Shown here: in pieces, positions 31,739 through 40,406 of the stretch | Layout of the letters: every line of letters begins with the position of its first letter | How positions within the stretch are numbered: the first letter of the stretch is position 1 | Notes under the pieces: model-generated | Told to the model about the DNA's origin: nothing | The model's database searches: none | Seen by the model: the letters and a program-made list of their open reading frames with translations, nothing else | Made by a program: the position numbers and the translations under genes | Assembly (NCBI RefSeq): GCF_041435495.1 | Contig: NZ_CP108644.1 | Location: forward strand, 4,759,501-4,823,500 | From: Streptomyces sp. NBC_01116 | GTDB lineage: Bacteria; Actinomycetota; Actinomycetes; Streptomycetales; Streptomycetaceae | Direction: 5' to 3' | Length of the DNA: 64,000 nt

Positions 31739-32353
31739 ATGACCGCAGCGTTCGTCGAGAACGGCCAGGCTTCGGATGGGCGCACGTGGGACTACCTGCT
31801 GCAGACATGGCGTGAACTGGACGTGCCCGAAGGGTGGCGCGCCGAGATCGACGAGGGGCAGATCGTCTTGGTACCACCGCCGCACGCGCACCACAACGGC
31901 ATCGCCGAGGCGGTGCAGAGCCGCCTCTACCGGGGCCTCCCCGACGGACTGGGGATCTACCAGACCCTCGGTGTCCACGTCGCCCCGCTCGGCAAGCTGT
32001 ACGTCCCCGATCTGGTCGTCATGCCGACCGAGCTGATCGCGGCGGCCGATCCGGAGGTCAGCGATCCGATGGACGCGGCTCGGGCGCTGCTCGTCGTCGA
32101 GATCACCTCGCGGGGGAACGCGCGGGAGGACCGCACCAAGAAGTACCGCGCGTATGCCCGCGCGGGAGTCCCCACGTACCTGCTGATCGACCGGTTCGAC
32201 ACCCGGGGCCCGATGGCCACGCTGTTCACGGAACCGAACGAGGACGGCACGTACAAGGACACGGACGCGGTGCCGTTCGGCAAGCCGCTGACCGTGCCGC
32301 CCCCGTTCGACGTGCAGCTGATGACCGGGGAGTTCCCCGGGCCCGCCGTCTAG
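31739..32353 (+). CDS. Uma2-family (DUF820) putative endonuclease
   Basis: A 204-residue member of the same family as the gene at 9439. It has EGWRAEIDEGQIVLVPPPHAHHNGIAEAV (about 31-59), the catalytic-type YVPDLVVMP (PD, about 90-98), LLVVEITSRGNAREDRTKKYRAYARAGVPTYLLID (E...K, about 118-152), and so retains the full PD-(D/E)XK pattern. Family function is unsettled. ATG 31739 begins the conserved region. Its end overlaps the convergent oxidoreductase gene by 4 bp. Confidence 0.85.
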   Translation: MTAAFVENGQASDGRTWDYLLQTWRELDVPEGWRAEIDEGQIVLVPPPHAHHNGIAEAVQSRLYRGLPDGLGIYQTLGVHVAPLGKLYVPDLVVMPTELIAAADPEVSDPMDAARALLVVEITSRGNAREDRTKKYRAYARAGVPTYLLIDRFDTRGPMATLFTEPNEDGTYKDTDAVPFGKPLTVPPPFDVQLMTGEFPGPAV

Positions 32354-32997
32354 ACCGTCTTCTGGACCGTTTCCGCCGACGGGCGGGTGACCACCTTGAT
32401 GTTGAAGGTGTGGGACCCCACGCCGCCCGCGATGCCCATGAAGAGGAACGCGAAGTGCTCCTGGCCGCGCGCCGTGGTGATGCCGCCGATGTCCATCTGG
32501 GCGGACTCCGGCCACCCGAGGTCCGTGAGCAGGCGGCCGGTGGTGCGTTTGGCCTCGGCGTCGTCGCCGGAGAGGAAGACCGTGCCCGGCTCGGTGAGTT
32601 CGCCCGGGGCGGTCATGGTGGTGGAGTCCATCGTGCAGAGCGTCTTGACGACCGGAGTCAGGGGGAACGCCTCCTGGATCAGCTCGCCCAGGCTGCTGTT
32701 GGGATGGGTGAGCGCGCTGAAGTCGTCGGAGAGGCCGACGCCGACGTCGATCAGCAGCGTGCCGGCCAGCGCCGGGGCTCCGATGGAGTGCAGCAGGTCC
32801 ACGGAGACTCCGCCAGGAGTGGCGTTGACCAGCACCTCCGCGTGCGCGGCCGTCTCGTCGAGGCCGGCGACGGGCAGTCCGAGGCCGGTGCGTTCTTCGG
32901 GCCGACGTGATCCGAGGAGGACGTCGTGTCCTGCGGTGCGCCAGCCGTGGGCCAGGGCGCGGGCGACATTTCCGGTACCGAGAAGTCCTATACGCAT
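32350..32997 (-). CDS. NADP-binding oxidoreductase, F420:NADPH oxidoreductase-like
   Basis: A 215-residue Rossmann protein starting MRIGLLGTGNVARALAHGW, with SRRPEE after strand 2 suited to NADP. ATPGG, KTLCTMDSTTM and the C-terminal helix region resemble the F420-dependent NADP reductase family that passes hydride between F420H2 and NADP. Mycobacterial and Streptomyces relatives are often annotated as NADPH-dependent F420 reductase. Actual F420 binding cannot be judged from sequence alone. ATG 32997. Confidence 0.78.
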   Translation of the reverse strand: MRIGLLGTGNVARALAHGWRTAGHDVLLGSRRPEERTGLGLPVAGLDETAAHAEVLVNATPGGVSVDLLHSIGAPALAGTLLIDVGVGLSDDFSALTHPNSSLGELIQEAFPLTPVVKTLCTMDSTTMTAPGELTEPGTVFLSGDDAEAKRTTGRLLTDLGWPESAQMDIGGITTARGQEHFAFLFMGIAGGVGSHTFNIKVVTRPSAETVQKTV

Positions 32998-33185
32998 GGG
33001 GCGACGCTAGCCAGCGGGGCCCTGGGGCGTATCGGGCTGGAGACCGGGGCGGGGCGGTACCTGAGGCGTAGTCCGCAGGACGCCCCCGGTTCTCACCGCC
33101 GTGGCAGACGGGGAGAACCGGGGGCGTGCCGGGCGCCGGGCGGGCCCAGGGGGCCGGGGGCCGGAGGACGCCGGGGACGACGGAG

Positions 33186-34763
33186 TCAGACGCCGGCCGG
33201 AGCCTTGGCCGGGGAGGCGCCGGGGTCCGTGCCGTCGGAGCCGGGACCGGCGGGGGTGGCCGGCGAGGTGACGGGGTGGGTGTTGCCCTGGGCGGCGACC
33301 GTGGACGGGGCCGGTTCCTGGGAGACGTTGAACTCGGCCAGCAGGTCCTTGCCGAATCCGAAGAAGTACGTCGCGACGAACCCGGCGACATAGCCGACGA
33401 GCAGGCCGCCCGCGTAGATCGCGATCGTCGAGCCCAGGCCGTGGTTGCCGTCGAGGAGGGGGAACAGGGCCCAGCCGGACGGGCCGATGGCCGTCGAGCC
33501 GACCGTGTCGCCGAGCTGGTTGAACAGGCCGACGAAGCCCGCGCCGAACGCGCCGCCGACGCACGCCGTGACGAACGGGCGGCCGAGAGGGAGCGAGACG
33601 CCGTAGATCAGGGGTTCGCCCACGCCCAGCAGGCCCGCCGGGAGCGCCGACTTGATGGTGCGGCGGATCGACTCGTTGCGGGGGAGGCGGAAGTAGACGG
33701 CCACCGCCGCGCCCACCTGGCCCGCACCGGCCATCGCGAGGATCGGGAGCAGGACCGTGTAGCCCTGCTGCTCGATGAGCGTGGTGTGGATCGGGATCAG
33801 CGCCTGGTGCAGACCGAGCATCACCAGCGGCAGGAACAGGCCGCCGAGCACGAAGCCCGCGCCCGCGCCGCCGTTGGACAGCAGCCAGTCGGCGAACGTG
33901 CCGATCGCGGAGGACACCTCGCCCGCCACGTACATCAGGCCGAAGATCGTCACCAGGCCGGAGATCAGCACCGTCAGGGTCGGGGTGACCAGGACGTCCA
34001 GGGCCTCCGGCACCCAGCGGCGGCACCACTTCTCCACGTACACCGCGAGGACCGCCGCGCCCAGCGCGCCGAGCACACCGCCCTGGCCCGGGGAGAGCGT
34101 CTGGCCGAAGGCATCGATGTTCGCGACGCCCGGGAAGACGATGATCGCCGCCACCGCACCGCCCAGGATCGGCGTACCGCCGAACTCCTTCGCCGTGTTG
34201 TAGCCGACGAACACCGCGATCAGCGCCATGAAGCCGGACGCCATCGCCGCCAGCGCGGGCGTCACGGCGGGCAGCCACTGGAGGTTCACCAGCAGGCCGT
34301 TGAGGCCCGCGATGATCCCGCAGCCGATCAGCGCCGGGATCAGCGGCACGAAGATGTTGGCGATCTTGCGCAGGAACAGCTTGAACGGGGTGGCGTTCTT
34401 CGCCTTCCGCTGGGCCTTGATCGCCGCGCCCTGGGCCGCCAGCTCCTCGGCGGAGACGGGGGCCGTACCGGGCTCGGGGGCCGGTGCGGGCGCGGCCTCG
34501 CGGGCCTCCTCGACCAGCTGCTCGAACTCCGGGGTGACCCGGGCGACCGTGCCCGGGCCCAGCACGATCTGGTAGGTGTCGTCCTCGACGACGCCCATCA
34601 CGGCGGGCAGGGCCTTCAGCGCCTCGTCGTCGACGAGGGACCGGTCGTGCAGACCGAGGCGGAGCCGGGTCATGCAGTGGGCGATGGAGGCGACGTTCGC
34701 CCCGCCGCCGACGAGCGGCAGGATCGCGGCGGCGGTGGCGCGGTTCTTGTCTTCTGTGGCCAT
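33186..34763 (-). CDS. PTS EIIBC permease, probably N-acetylmuramic-acid specific
   Basis: A 525-residue membrane permease of the sugar phosphotransferase system. EIIB is N-terminal, with the phosphorylated Cys30 in ASIAHCMTRLRLGL. After a Pro/Glu linker (about 85-120) the EIIC part has about ten segments and the conserved GVGEPLIYGVSLPLGRPF (about 340-357). A Pro-rich cytosolic tail ends the protein. It lies in one transcript with an RpiR regulator and MurQ, so its cargo is most likely N-acetylmuramic acid, arriving as the 6-phosphate. No EIIA is fused, so the general Crr protein is the likely donor. ATG 34763; the longer frame upstream overlaps murQ and was rejected. Confidence 0.88.
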   Translation of the reverse strand: MATEDKNRATAAAILPLVGGGANVASIAHCMTRLRLGLHDRSLVDDEALKALPAVMGVVEDDTYQIVLGPGTVARVTPEFEQLVEEAREAAPAPAPEPGTAPVSAEELAAQGAAIKAQRKAKNATPFKLFLRKIANIFVPLIPALIGCGIIAGLNGLLVNLQWLPAVTPALAAMASGFMALIAVFVGYNTAKEFGGTPILGGAVAAIIVFPGVANIDAFGQTLSPGQGGVLGALGAAVLAVYVEKWCRRWVPEALDVLVTPTLTVLISGLVTIFGLMYVAGEVSSAIGTFADWLLSNGGAGAGFVLGGLFLPLVMLGLHQALIPIHTTLIEQQGYTVLLPILAMAGAGQVGAAVAVYFRLPRNESIRRTIKSALPAGLLGVGEPLIYGVSLPLGRPFVTACVGGAFGAGFVGLFNQLGDTVGSTAIGPSGWALFPLLDGNHGLGSTIAIYAGGLLVGYVAGFVATYFFGFGKDLLAEFNVSQEPAPSTVAAQGNTHPVTSPATPAGPGSDGTDPGASPAKAPAGV

Positions 34764-34813
34764 GGTGCTTGGTGCCTTGCTGTGCGGGGGGTGGGGCGGA
34801 GGACCCGGGTGGG

Positions 34814-35806
34814 TCAGGTGGTGCGTACGGCCGTGAGGGCGGCGCGGAGGTGGCCGTCCGCCTCGGTGAGGCGGGTGGCGGCGGTGGGGCCGTCGACCTG
34901 GCCGAGGATGACCAGGATCGCGTTCTTGACCTCGCCGTCGGTGGCGGCGAGTGCGGCCTCGATCTCGGCGTCGGACGCGCCGGTGGCCAGGGAGACGATG
35001 TGCCGGGAGCGGGCCCGCAGCTTCTCGTTGGAGGCGCGGACGTCGACCATGAGGTTCCCGTACGTCTTGCCGAGCCGGATCATCGTGATCGTCGAGATCA
35101 TGTTGAGGACGAGCTTCTGGGCCGTGCCCGCCTTCAGCCGGGTCGAGCCGGTGAGCAGCTCGGGGCCGACGACGACCTCCAGGCCGTGTTCGGCGGCGGC
35201 GCCGAGCGCGGAGCCGGCGTTGCAGGAGAGCCCGATGGTCAGGGCGCCCAGCTCGCGGGCGTGCTCGACGGCGCCGATGGCGTACGGAGTGCGGCCGGAG
35301 GCGGAGATGCCGACCACCGTGTCGTCGGCGGTCAGCTTCAGCCCGTCGAGGTCGGCGGCGGCCAGCTCCTTGCTGTCCTCCGCGCCCTCGACGGCCGTGA
35401 CCATGGCGGAGGGGCCGCCCGCGATCAGGCCGATGACCTCGGACGGGTCGGTGTTGAAGGTGGGCGGGCACTCACTGGCGTCCAGCACCCCGAGGCGGCC
35501 CGCGGTGCCCGCGCCCGCGTAGATCAGCCGGCCGCCGCGGGCCATGCGCTCGGCGGTGGCGTCGATCGCCGCGGCGATCTGCGGCAGCCGCTCGGCGACG
35601 GCGGCCGGGACGGTGGCGTCCTCGCCGTTCATGATCCGGGCGATCTCCCGCGTGGACTGCCGGTCGATCTCGGCCAGCTCGGGGCGGAACGCCTCGGTGG
35701 TGAGGGTGGCCAGCTGGGCGCGGAGTTCGCCGTAGGTCTCGGTGGAGCCGGTGTTCGCGCCGGTGGCGCCGGGGGTGTCGGTGTTCGCGTCGGTGGTGGA
35801 GGTCAT
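34814..35806 (-). CDS. murQ: N-acetylmuramic acid 6-phosphate etherase
   Basis: MurQ removes D-lactate from MurNAc-6-phosphate to give GlcNAc-6-phosphate, linking wall recycling to amino-sugar metabolism. The 330-residue protein has a SIS fold with family signatures GRLIYAGAGTAGRLGVLDASECPPTFNT (about 92-119), DTVVGISASGRTPYAIGAVEHA (about 155-176) and KLVLNMISTITMIRLGKTYGNLMVDV (about 231-256). ATG 35806. It sits between its regulator and permease genes on the same strand, so they likely form one operon. Confidence 0.96.
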   Translation of the reverse strand: MTSTTDANTDTPGATGANTGSTETYGELRAQLATLTTEAFRPELAEIDRQSTREIARIMNGEDATVPAAVAERLPQIAAAIDATAERMARGGRLIYAGAGTAGRLGVLDASECPPTFNTDPSEVIGLIAGGPSAMVTAVEGAEDSKELAAADLDGLKLTADDTVVGISASGRTPYAIGAVEHARELGALTIGLSCNAGSALGAAAEHGLEVVVGPELLTGSTRLKAGTAQKLVLNMISTITMIRLGKTYGNLMVDVRASNEKLRARSRHIVSLATGASDAEIEAALAATDGEVKNAILVILGQVDGPTAATRLTEADGHLRAALTAVRTT

Positions 35807-35911
35807 GAGGTGCGGCTCAGCTTTCTCGGTGTTCTCGTTCTCGTACGCGTACGGGTGGTGCGTGGCCCTGGCGGTGGCCTGGGCGGTGGAACGTGGTCGT
35901 GGCCGGGGCGG

Positions 35912-36829
35912 TCAGCGGGTGCGCGGGTTGTGGCGGTGGGCGAGCGCCTCGTAGGAGGCGGCCAGGGCGGGCGCGGCGGTCTCGTAGGTCCGCTGCGCGA
36001 CGCCTATGAACAGGCAGTCCACGACGAGCAGCTGGCTGGTGCGGCTCGACATGGCGGCGGGGCGCAGCTCGCTCTCGCGCGCGGTGGACGTGGTCAGCAC
36101 GTGGTCCGCGTACTGCGTCACGGGCCCGTCGGGCCGCCCGGTGATCGCGATCGTCGTCGCCCCGCGGTCGAAGGCGACCCGCAGCGGCTCGATGACGTCG
36201 CCGGTGGAGCCGGAGTGCGTGATCGCGATGGCCACGTCGCCGCTGCGCAGCTGCACGGCGTTGGTCACCGCGAGGTGCGGGTCCGTGTGGGCGTGGGCGA
36301 TCAACCCGATCCGGAGCAGCTTCTGCGCCAGGTCCTGGCCGACGAGGGAGGACGCCCCGACGCCGTAGACGTCGATGCGGCGGGCGGTCGACGCGGCGGC
36401 GACGGCGGCCCCCAGCTGTACGGTGTCGAGCCCGGCGGCGGTGTCGGCGAGGGTCTGCTGCTCGTCGTGGGCGAGCTTGGCGACCACGTCGGCGATCGGG
36501 TCGTCGACCGCGATGTCGGCGGTGACGGCGGGGGCCCGGCCGGACTCCTGGTGCGCGGCGAGGCCGGCCAGCGCGAGGCGAAGATCCCGGTAGCCGGGGT
36601 AGCCGAGGAGGCGCGCGGTGCGGACGACGGTGGCCTCGCTGGTGCCGGTGCGCTCGGCGAGACCCGTGACGGTGAGGGCGGCGCAGCCCGCCGGATCGCC
36701 CGCCACGGCTTCGGCGACCAGCTGCATCGAGCGGGTCATGGAGGGGGCGAGGGTGCGGACCTTGGCGGCGAGGGCCGCGGGGGCGGGCGGGGACTCGCCG
36801 CTGAAAATTTCCTTCACGTCTTGGGTCAC
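35912..36829 (-). CDS. RpiR/MurR-family regulator of MurNAc catabolism
   Basis: A 305-residue protein with an N-terminal RpiR helix-turn-helix (AGCAALTVTGLAERTGTSEATVVRTARLLGYPGYRDLRLAL, about 50-90) and a C-terminal SIS domain (ARRIDVYGVGASSLVGQDLAQKLLRIG, DVAIAITHSGSTGDVIEPLRVAFDRGATTIAITG) that should bind MurNAc-6-phosphate. The start is GTG 36829, a few bases downstream of an inverted repeat that probably is its own operator. First gene of the murQ-EIIBC operon. Confidence 0.9.
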   Translation of the reverse strand: MTQDVKEIFSGESPPAPAALAAKVRTLAPSMTRSMQLVAEAVAGDPAGCAALTVTGLAERTGTSEATVVRTARLLGYPGYRDLRLALAGLAAHQESGRAPAVTADIAVDDPIADVVAKLAHDEQQTLADTAAGLDTVQLGAAVAAASTARRIDVYGVGASSLVGQDLAQKLLRIGLIAHAHTDPHLAVTNAVQLRSGDVAIAITHSGSTGDVIEPLRVAFDRGATTIAITGRPDGPVTQYADHVLTTSTARESELRPAAMSSRTSQLLVVDCLFIGVAQRTYETAAPALAASYEALAHRHNPRTR

Positions 36830-36832
36830 ATC

Positions 36833-36847
36833 TGAAAGATATTTTCA
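36833..36847. promoter_or_regulatory. inverted-repeat operator at the MurR-like gene start
   Basis: TGAAAGATATTTTCA is a 15-bp A/T-rich palindrome (TGAAA-N5-TTTCA) directly before the GTG start of the regulator. RpiR-type regulators often bind such TGAAA/TTTCA sites, and its position suggests autoregulation of the operon. Confidence 0.6.
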
Positions 36848-36927
36848 ACCCGGGGGTCCGTCAAGCCCCCTTTGGTCCCTACCTCTGGCGAGGAGCGCGC
36901 TGCCGCCGAGGGTGCTCCGTCCGCGGG

Positions 36928-36972
36928 CCTTCCGCGCGGGCGCAGATTCCGGGACCCTTCCGCGCGGGCGCA
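36928..36972. repeat. 17-bp exact direct repeat, 28-bp period
   Basis: CCTTCCGCGCGGGCGCA occurs at 36928-36944 and 36956-36972, ending 10 bp before the next start codon. It could be a regulator site or another of the short repeats typical of this window. Confidence 0.6.
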
Positions 36973-36982
36973 CAATGGGGCC

Positions 36983-37354
36983 ATGGAGTTGAACCCCCTG
37001 GAGCAGGCCCTGCACACCGCCCGCGCCCTCGTCATGGCCGACCTGGCGGCGGGCGACGTCGCCGAGGCGGATGTCGTCTCGCTGGTCGAGGACGCGGTGA
37101 CCCACCGCCGGTGGTGGGTGGAGCAGTGGCCCGAGGGCGTGGAGTTCGTGGCCGGGCTGGTCGCCCAGGACGTGCAGGACGCGCTGCTGGAGCGCTACGG
37201 GCGGTGGCCGCTGTGCCCCGTGTGCTCGGCGGAGGAGGAGCCGCACGCGCTGGACGTGGAGCCGGAGCTCGGGCCCGACCCGCACTGGGTGTGCACCAAG
37301 GCGGCCGTGGCGGTGGCGCCGGTGGGCGCGCTGGGCGAGGTGCTGCGGCGGTGA
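36983..37354 (+). CDS. hypothetical protein with a CPVC motif
   Basis: A 123-residue acidic protein, mostly helical (EQALHTARALVMADLAAGDVAEADVVSLVEDAV), followed by GRWPLCPVCSAEEEPHALDVEPEL and a C-terminal DPHWVCTKAAVAV. The cysteines could form a small zinc site. Not assigned to a family. ATG 36983. It overlaps the following DUF4031 gene by 4 bp (GTGA), so the two are co-translated. Confidence 0.75.
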   Translation: MELNPLEQALHTARALVMADLAAGDVAEADVVSLVEDAVTHRRWWVEQWPEGVEFVAGLVAQDVQDALLERYGRWPLCPVCSAEEEPHALDVEPELGPDPHWVCTKAAVAVAPVGALGEVLRR

Positions 37355-37632
37355 CGCTCTACATCGACCCGCCCACCTGGCCCGGACACGGCCGCCTCTG
37401 GTCGCACCTGGTCAGCGATGTGTCCTTCGAGGAGCTGCACGCCTTCGCCGCCGCGATCGGCTGCCCGCCGCGCGCCTTCGAGCGCGACCACTACGACGTG
37501 CCGCAGGCGCACTACGCGGACGCGGTGGGGGCCGGGGCGCGGGAGATCGGCTCGAAGGAGCTGGTCAGGCGTCTCACGGACGCGGGGCTGAGGAGGCCGA
37601 AGGGGAGGCCGGCGCCGGGCGTCCGTCCTTAG
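37351..37632 (+). CDS. DUF4031-domain protein
   Basis: A 93-residue protein with the DUF4031 hallmark start TLYIDPPTWPGHGRLWSHLVSDVSFEELHAFAAAIGCPPRAFERDHYDVP and a basic tail. The family's role is unknown. GTG 37351 overlaps the stop of the preceding gene. The last 59 bp overlap the 3' end of the convergent MFS gene, so one of the two C-termini may be shorter in reality. Confidence 0.83.
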   Translation: MTLYIDPPTWPGHGRLWSHLVSDVSFEELHAFAAAIGCPPRAFERDHYDVPQAHYADAVGAGAREIGSKELVRRLTDAGLRRPKGRPAPGVRP

Positions 37633-38893
37633 TGGCCTCAGGGGTCTCACGGGAGTCACGGGCTCCGGGGATCTTCGTGCTCCTCGCGATCAGCCGCGAA
37701 CGCGACCGGCCGCCCTCGCCGCCGCGCTGGAGGCGCAGCGCCACCCCCACCGCCGCCAGGGCCAGGGCCGTCATCGCCGCGCCCGCCCAGGCGGTGGACG
37801 CGAAGCCGAAGTCCAGGTCGATCACGGTGCCGCCGAGCCACGGGCCGCTCGTGTTGCCCAGGTTGAACGCCGCCGTCGTGGTGGCTCCGGCCAGTGTCGG
37901 GGCGGCTCCGGCCACGTTGAACATCCGGGCGTTCAGCGCGGGGGCCGTGAAGAAGGCGGACAGGCCCAGCAGGAACGCCAGCGCGATGACCGCGACCTGG
38001 CTGGAGGCGAAGAGGGCCAGCGCCACCAGGAACACCGTGGACGCCGTGATGCCGCTCAGCATCACCCCGAAGAGGTGCGCGTCCGCGACTCGGCCGCCGA
38101 TCATCGTGCCGATCAGCGCGCCCGCCCCGAACAGGCCGAGGATCCATGGCACCCAGCCGGAGTCGAGTCCCGCCACGTCCGTGAGCAGCGGCGCCAGGTA
38201 GCTGAACGCGCAGAACACCCCGCCCGCCGCGAGCGCGGTGATCACGATGGCCAGCCAGACCTGCCGGTCCCGGTAGATCGCCAGCTCCCGCTTCAGCTCG
38301 GGCTTCTTCTCGGGCAGCGGGATGTGCGGGATGCGCGTGGCGACGCCGACCAGGGCCACCGCGGAGGCCGCGCCGACCGCCCAGAACGCCGAACGCCAGC
38401 CGAAGTGCTCGCCGAGGAAGGCCCCCAGCGGCACGCCCAGCACGTTGGCGACGGACAGGCCGCCGATCATCACGGCCATCGCCCGCGCCCGCTGGTTCAC
38501 CGGGACCATCGCGATGGCCACGGCCGCGCCGACCGCCCAGAAGCCCGCGCAGGCGAGCGCGCTCAGGACCCGGGAGACGAAGAGGACCTCGTACGTCGGG
38601 GCCAGCGCACCGGCGATCTGGCCGAGGCCGAAGACCGAGATCAGGGCGATCAGCGTGGTGCGGCGGGGCAGCCGGAGCGTGGCGACGGCCAGCAGCGGGG
38701 CGCCGACCACCATGCCGATCGCGAACGCGGATATGAGGAGTCCGGCCTGCGGGATCGACACGTCCATGTCGTCGGCGATGGGCGGGAGCAGGCCCGACAG
38801 CATGAACTCGCTGGTGCCGAGTGCGAAGACCGAGAGGCCGAGAATGTATACGGCCAGCGGCATGGGAGCGCGGCGGGAGGGAGAGTCGGGCAT
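37574..38893 (-). CDS. MFS exporter, DHA1 type (Cmx/CmlR/AraJ-like)
   Basis: A 12-segment major-facilitator exporter of 439 residues. It starts with LAVYILGLSVFALGTSEFMLSGLLPPIADDMDVSIPQAG, the family start shared with chloramphenicol exporters. Motif A-like PRRTTLIALISVFGLGQ and motif C-like GGLSVANVLGVPLGAFLGEHFGWRSAFW follow. The C-terminal 45 residues are charged and disordered. ATG 38893 (MPDSPSRRAPMPLAV) was chosen; the longer frame upstream lies in repeat sequence. The substrate is unknown, with chloramphenicol-like drugs only a possibility. Confidence 0.9.
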   Translation of the reverse strand: MPDSPSRRAPMPLAVYILGLSVFALGTSEFMLSGLLPPIADDMDVSIPQAGLLISAFAIGMVVGAPLLAVATLRLPRRTTLIALISVFGLGQIAGALAPTYEVLFVSRVLSALACAGFWAVGAAVAIAMVPVNQRARAMAVMIGGLSVANVLGVPLGAFLGEHFGWRSAFWAVGAASAVALVGVATRIPHIPLPEKKPELKRELAIYRDRQVWLAIVITALAAGGVFCAFSYLAPLLTDVAGLDSGWVPWILGLFGAGALIGTMIGGRVADAHLFGVMLSGITASTVFLVALALFASSQVAVIALAFLLGLSAFFTAPALNARMFNVAGAAPTLAGATTTAAFNLGNTSGPWLGGTVIDLDFGFASTAWAGAAMTALALAAVGVALRLQRGGEGGRSRSRLIARSTKIPGARDSRETPEATKDGRPAPASPSASSAPRP

Positions 38894-38972
38894 GACTCGT
38901 CCCAACACCGGAGAACGCCTCCGCATTCCCGGCGCCGGACGAGGACGTGCCTGTTCACACCTGCTTCATGCC

Positions 38973-39045
38973 CGCGTCTGCTTCACACCCGTGTCGCTTC
39001 ATACTCGCGTCTGCTTCACACTCGCGTCTGCTTCACACCCGCGTC
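38973..39045. repeat. 17-bp degenerate tandem repeat, four units
   Basis: CGCGTCTGCTTCACACC-like units at 38973, 38990 (16 bp, diverged), 39006 and 39023, then a partial unit to 39045. It fills the gap between the MFS start and the stop codon of the lipoprotein gene. Confidence 0.8.
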
Positions 39046-39054
39046 ATATCCGCC

Positions 39055-40290
39055 TCACGCGGGAAGGGCGTGCAGCTTCTTTCCGTGCAGGGCGAAGACG
39101 CGCTTGCCGTCGGTGGCCACCAGCCAGGCGTGGTGGTCTCCGGACTTGTCGTTGAACGTCCAGCGCAGGGCGCCGGTCTTCCCGTCGAAGGCGTGGACGC
39201 CGCCCTGCTGGTCGAGGTCGGTGGCTCCGTAGAGCGTGCCGCCCACCTCGACGAACTGCCGGGGCACCTGCCCGCCCGCGTCCTTGAGGGCCGTGGACCG
39301 CCAGATCTTCCTGCCGGTCCCCGGCTCGACGGCCCACAGCGTCCGGCCGCTGTCCGCGATGTAGAGCACGTCCTTCAGGAGGGTCGGCTCACGGAAGGTG
39401 GTGAACTCCTCGGCCCGCACGGACCACTTCTCGGCCCCGTCGGACAGCGCGAAGGCCTGGAGCCGCTGCCCCTGCGGGACGATCACCAGATCCTGGTGGA
39501 CGACGAACGGCCCGTAGCTCGTCTTCGTCGTCTTCTGCGTCCACACCTGCTTGCCGGTGGCGGTGTCGCGGACCGTGAGGTTGTTCTTGAAGTCGGTGTA
39601 GACGAGGTAGCGGCCCTGCACGGCGGCGTGGACGCCGTTCTGCTGGGTGCCGAGGTCGCGCTGTTCCTTCCACGCGACCTTGCCGGTACCGCTGTTCAGC
39701 GCGGCGATCACATTGGTGTGGGACGAGCCGTCGGCTTCGAGGATCTCGGCGATGACGTACACCTGCCGCGCGTCCACCGCGACCGGCCTCGGCTGCCGGT
39801 ACTCCTTGCCGAGGCGGCTGCGCCAGGTCTCCTTGCCCGACCCCGGGACGTAGCCGGCGACGCTGCCGTCGAACGCGCCGCTCTCCAGGTACAGCGTGCC
39901 GTTGCCGAGCAGCAGCGGCGCACCGGGCACCGCGCCGTCCGGCAGCGACCACCGCTCCTCGCCGGTCGCGCCGTCGAAGGCGGCCAGCGGATCACCGCTC
40001 GCGATCACCACGCCGTCCACGGCCACCAGCTCGTCGTTGTCCCCGTAGGTCTGCGCCGACGTCGACTTCGTCCACAGCGGCTCGGGGGCCCTGCCGTCCT
40101 CGGGTGCCTTCCCGTCCTCGGGGGAAGCGCTGCGCGGTGGCGGCGTGCTGCCCTCTCCGCCCGTCGCGAGCTCGTCCTCGCAGCCGGTCAGTCCGGCTCC
40201 GAGCACCGCCATGGTGATCCCGCCTCCGGCCAGGCGCAGTAGGCGCCGCCGGGACGATCTGCCGACCGTCGTGCCGAGTCCCTCGGACAT
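39055..40290 (-). CDS. Tat-exported lipoprotein with a PQQ-like beta-propeller
   Basis: A 411-residue protein. The N-terminus RSSRRRLLRLAGGGITMAVLGAGLTGC combines a twin-arginine pattern with a lipobox (LTGC), so it is probably folded before export and anchored outside. The rest is a propeller of PQQ-type blades recognised by repeated G-T-G-K/E-x-x-W units (FDGATGEERWSL, VPGSGKETWRS, ALNSGTGKVAWKE, DTATGKQVWTQ, PGTGRKIWRS, GKTGALRWTF). Such propellers mainly bind partners; the alcohol-dehydrogenase active site is absent. No partner gene is obvious. Confidence 0.88.
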   Translation of the reverse strand: MSEGLGTTVGRSSRRRLLRLAGGGITMAVLGAGLTGCEDELATGGEGSTPPPRSASPEDGKAPEDGRAPEPLWTKSTSAQTYGDNDELVAVDGVVIASGDPLAAFDGATGEERWSLPDGAVPGAPLLLGNGTLYLESGAFDGSVAGYVPGSGKETWRSRLGKEYRQPRPVAVDARQVYVIAEILEADGSSHTNVIAALNSGTGKVAWKEQRDLGTQQNGVHAAVQGRYLVYTDFKNNLTVRDTATGKQVWTQKTTKTSYGPFVVHQDLVIVPQGQRLQAFALSDGAEKWSVRAEEFTTFREPTLLKDVLYIADSGRTLWAVEPGTGRKIWRSTALKDAGGQVPRQFVEVGGTLYGATDLDQQGGVHAFDGKTGALRWTFNDKSGDHHAWLVATDGKRVFALHGKKLHALPA

Positions 40291-40406
40291 CGCTGTACCC
40301 CCGTGGAGTCGTGTGTGCATCTGCGATGCGAGACGTTAGCGGCCGCCGGGCCGCACCGGTCGCGCCCGGGCACGACCGGGACGACACCGTGAACGAACCG
40401 GAACAT

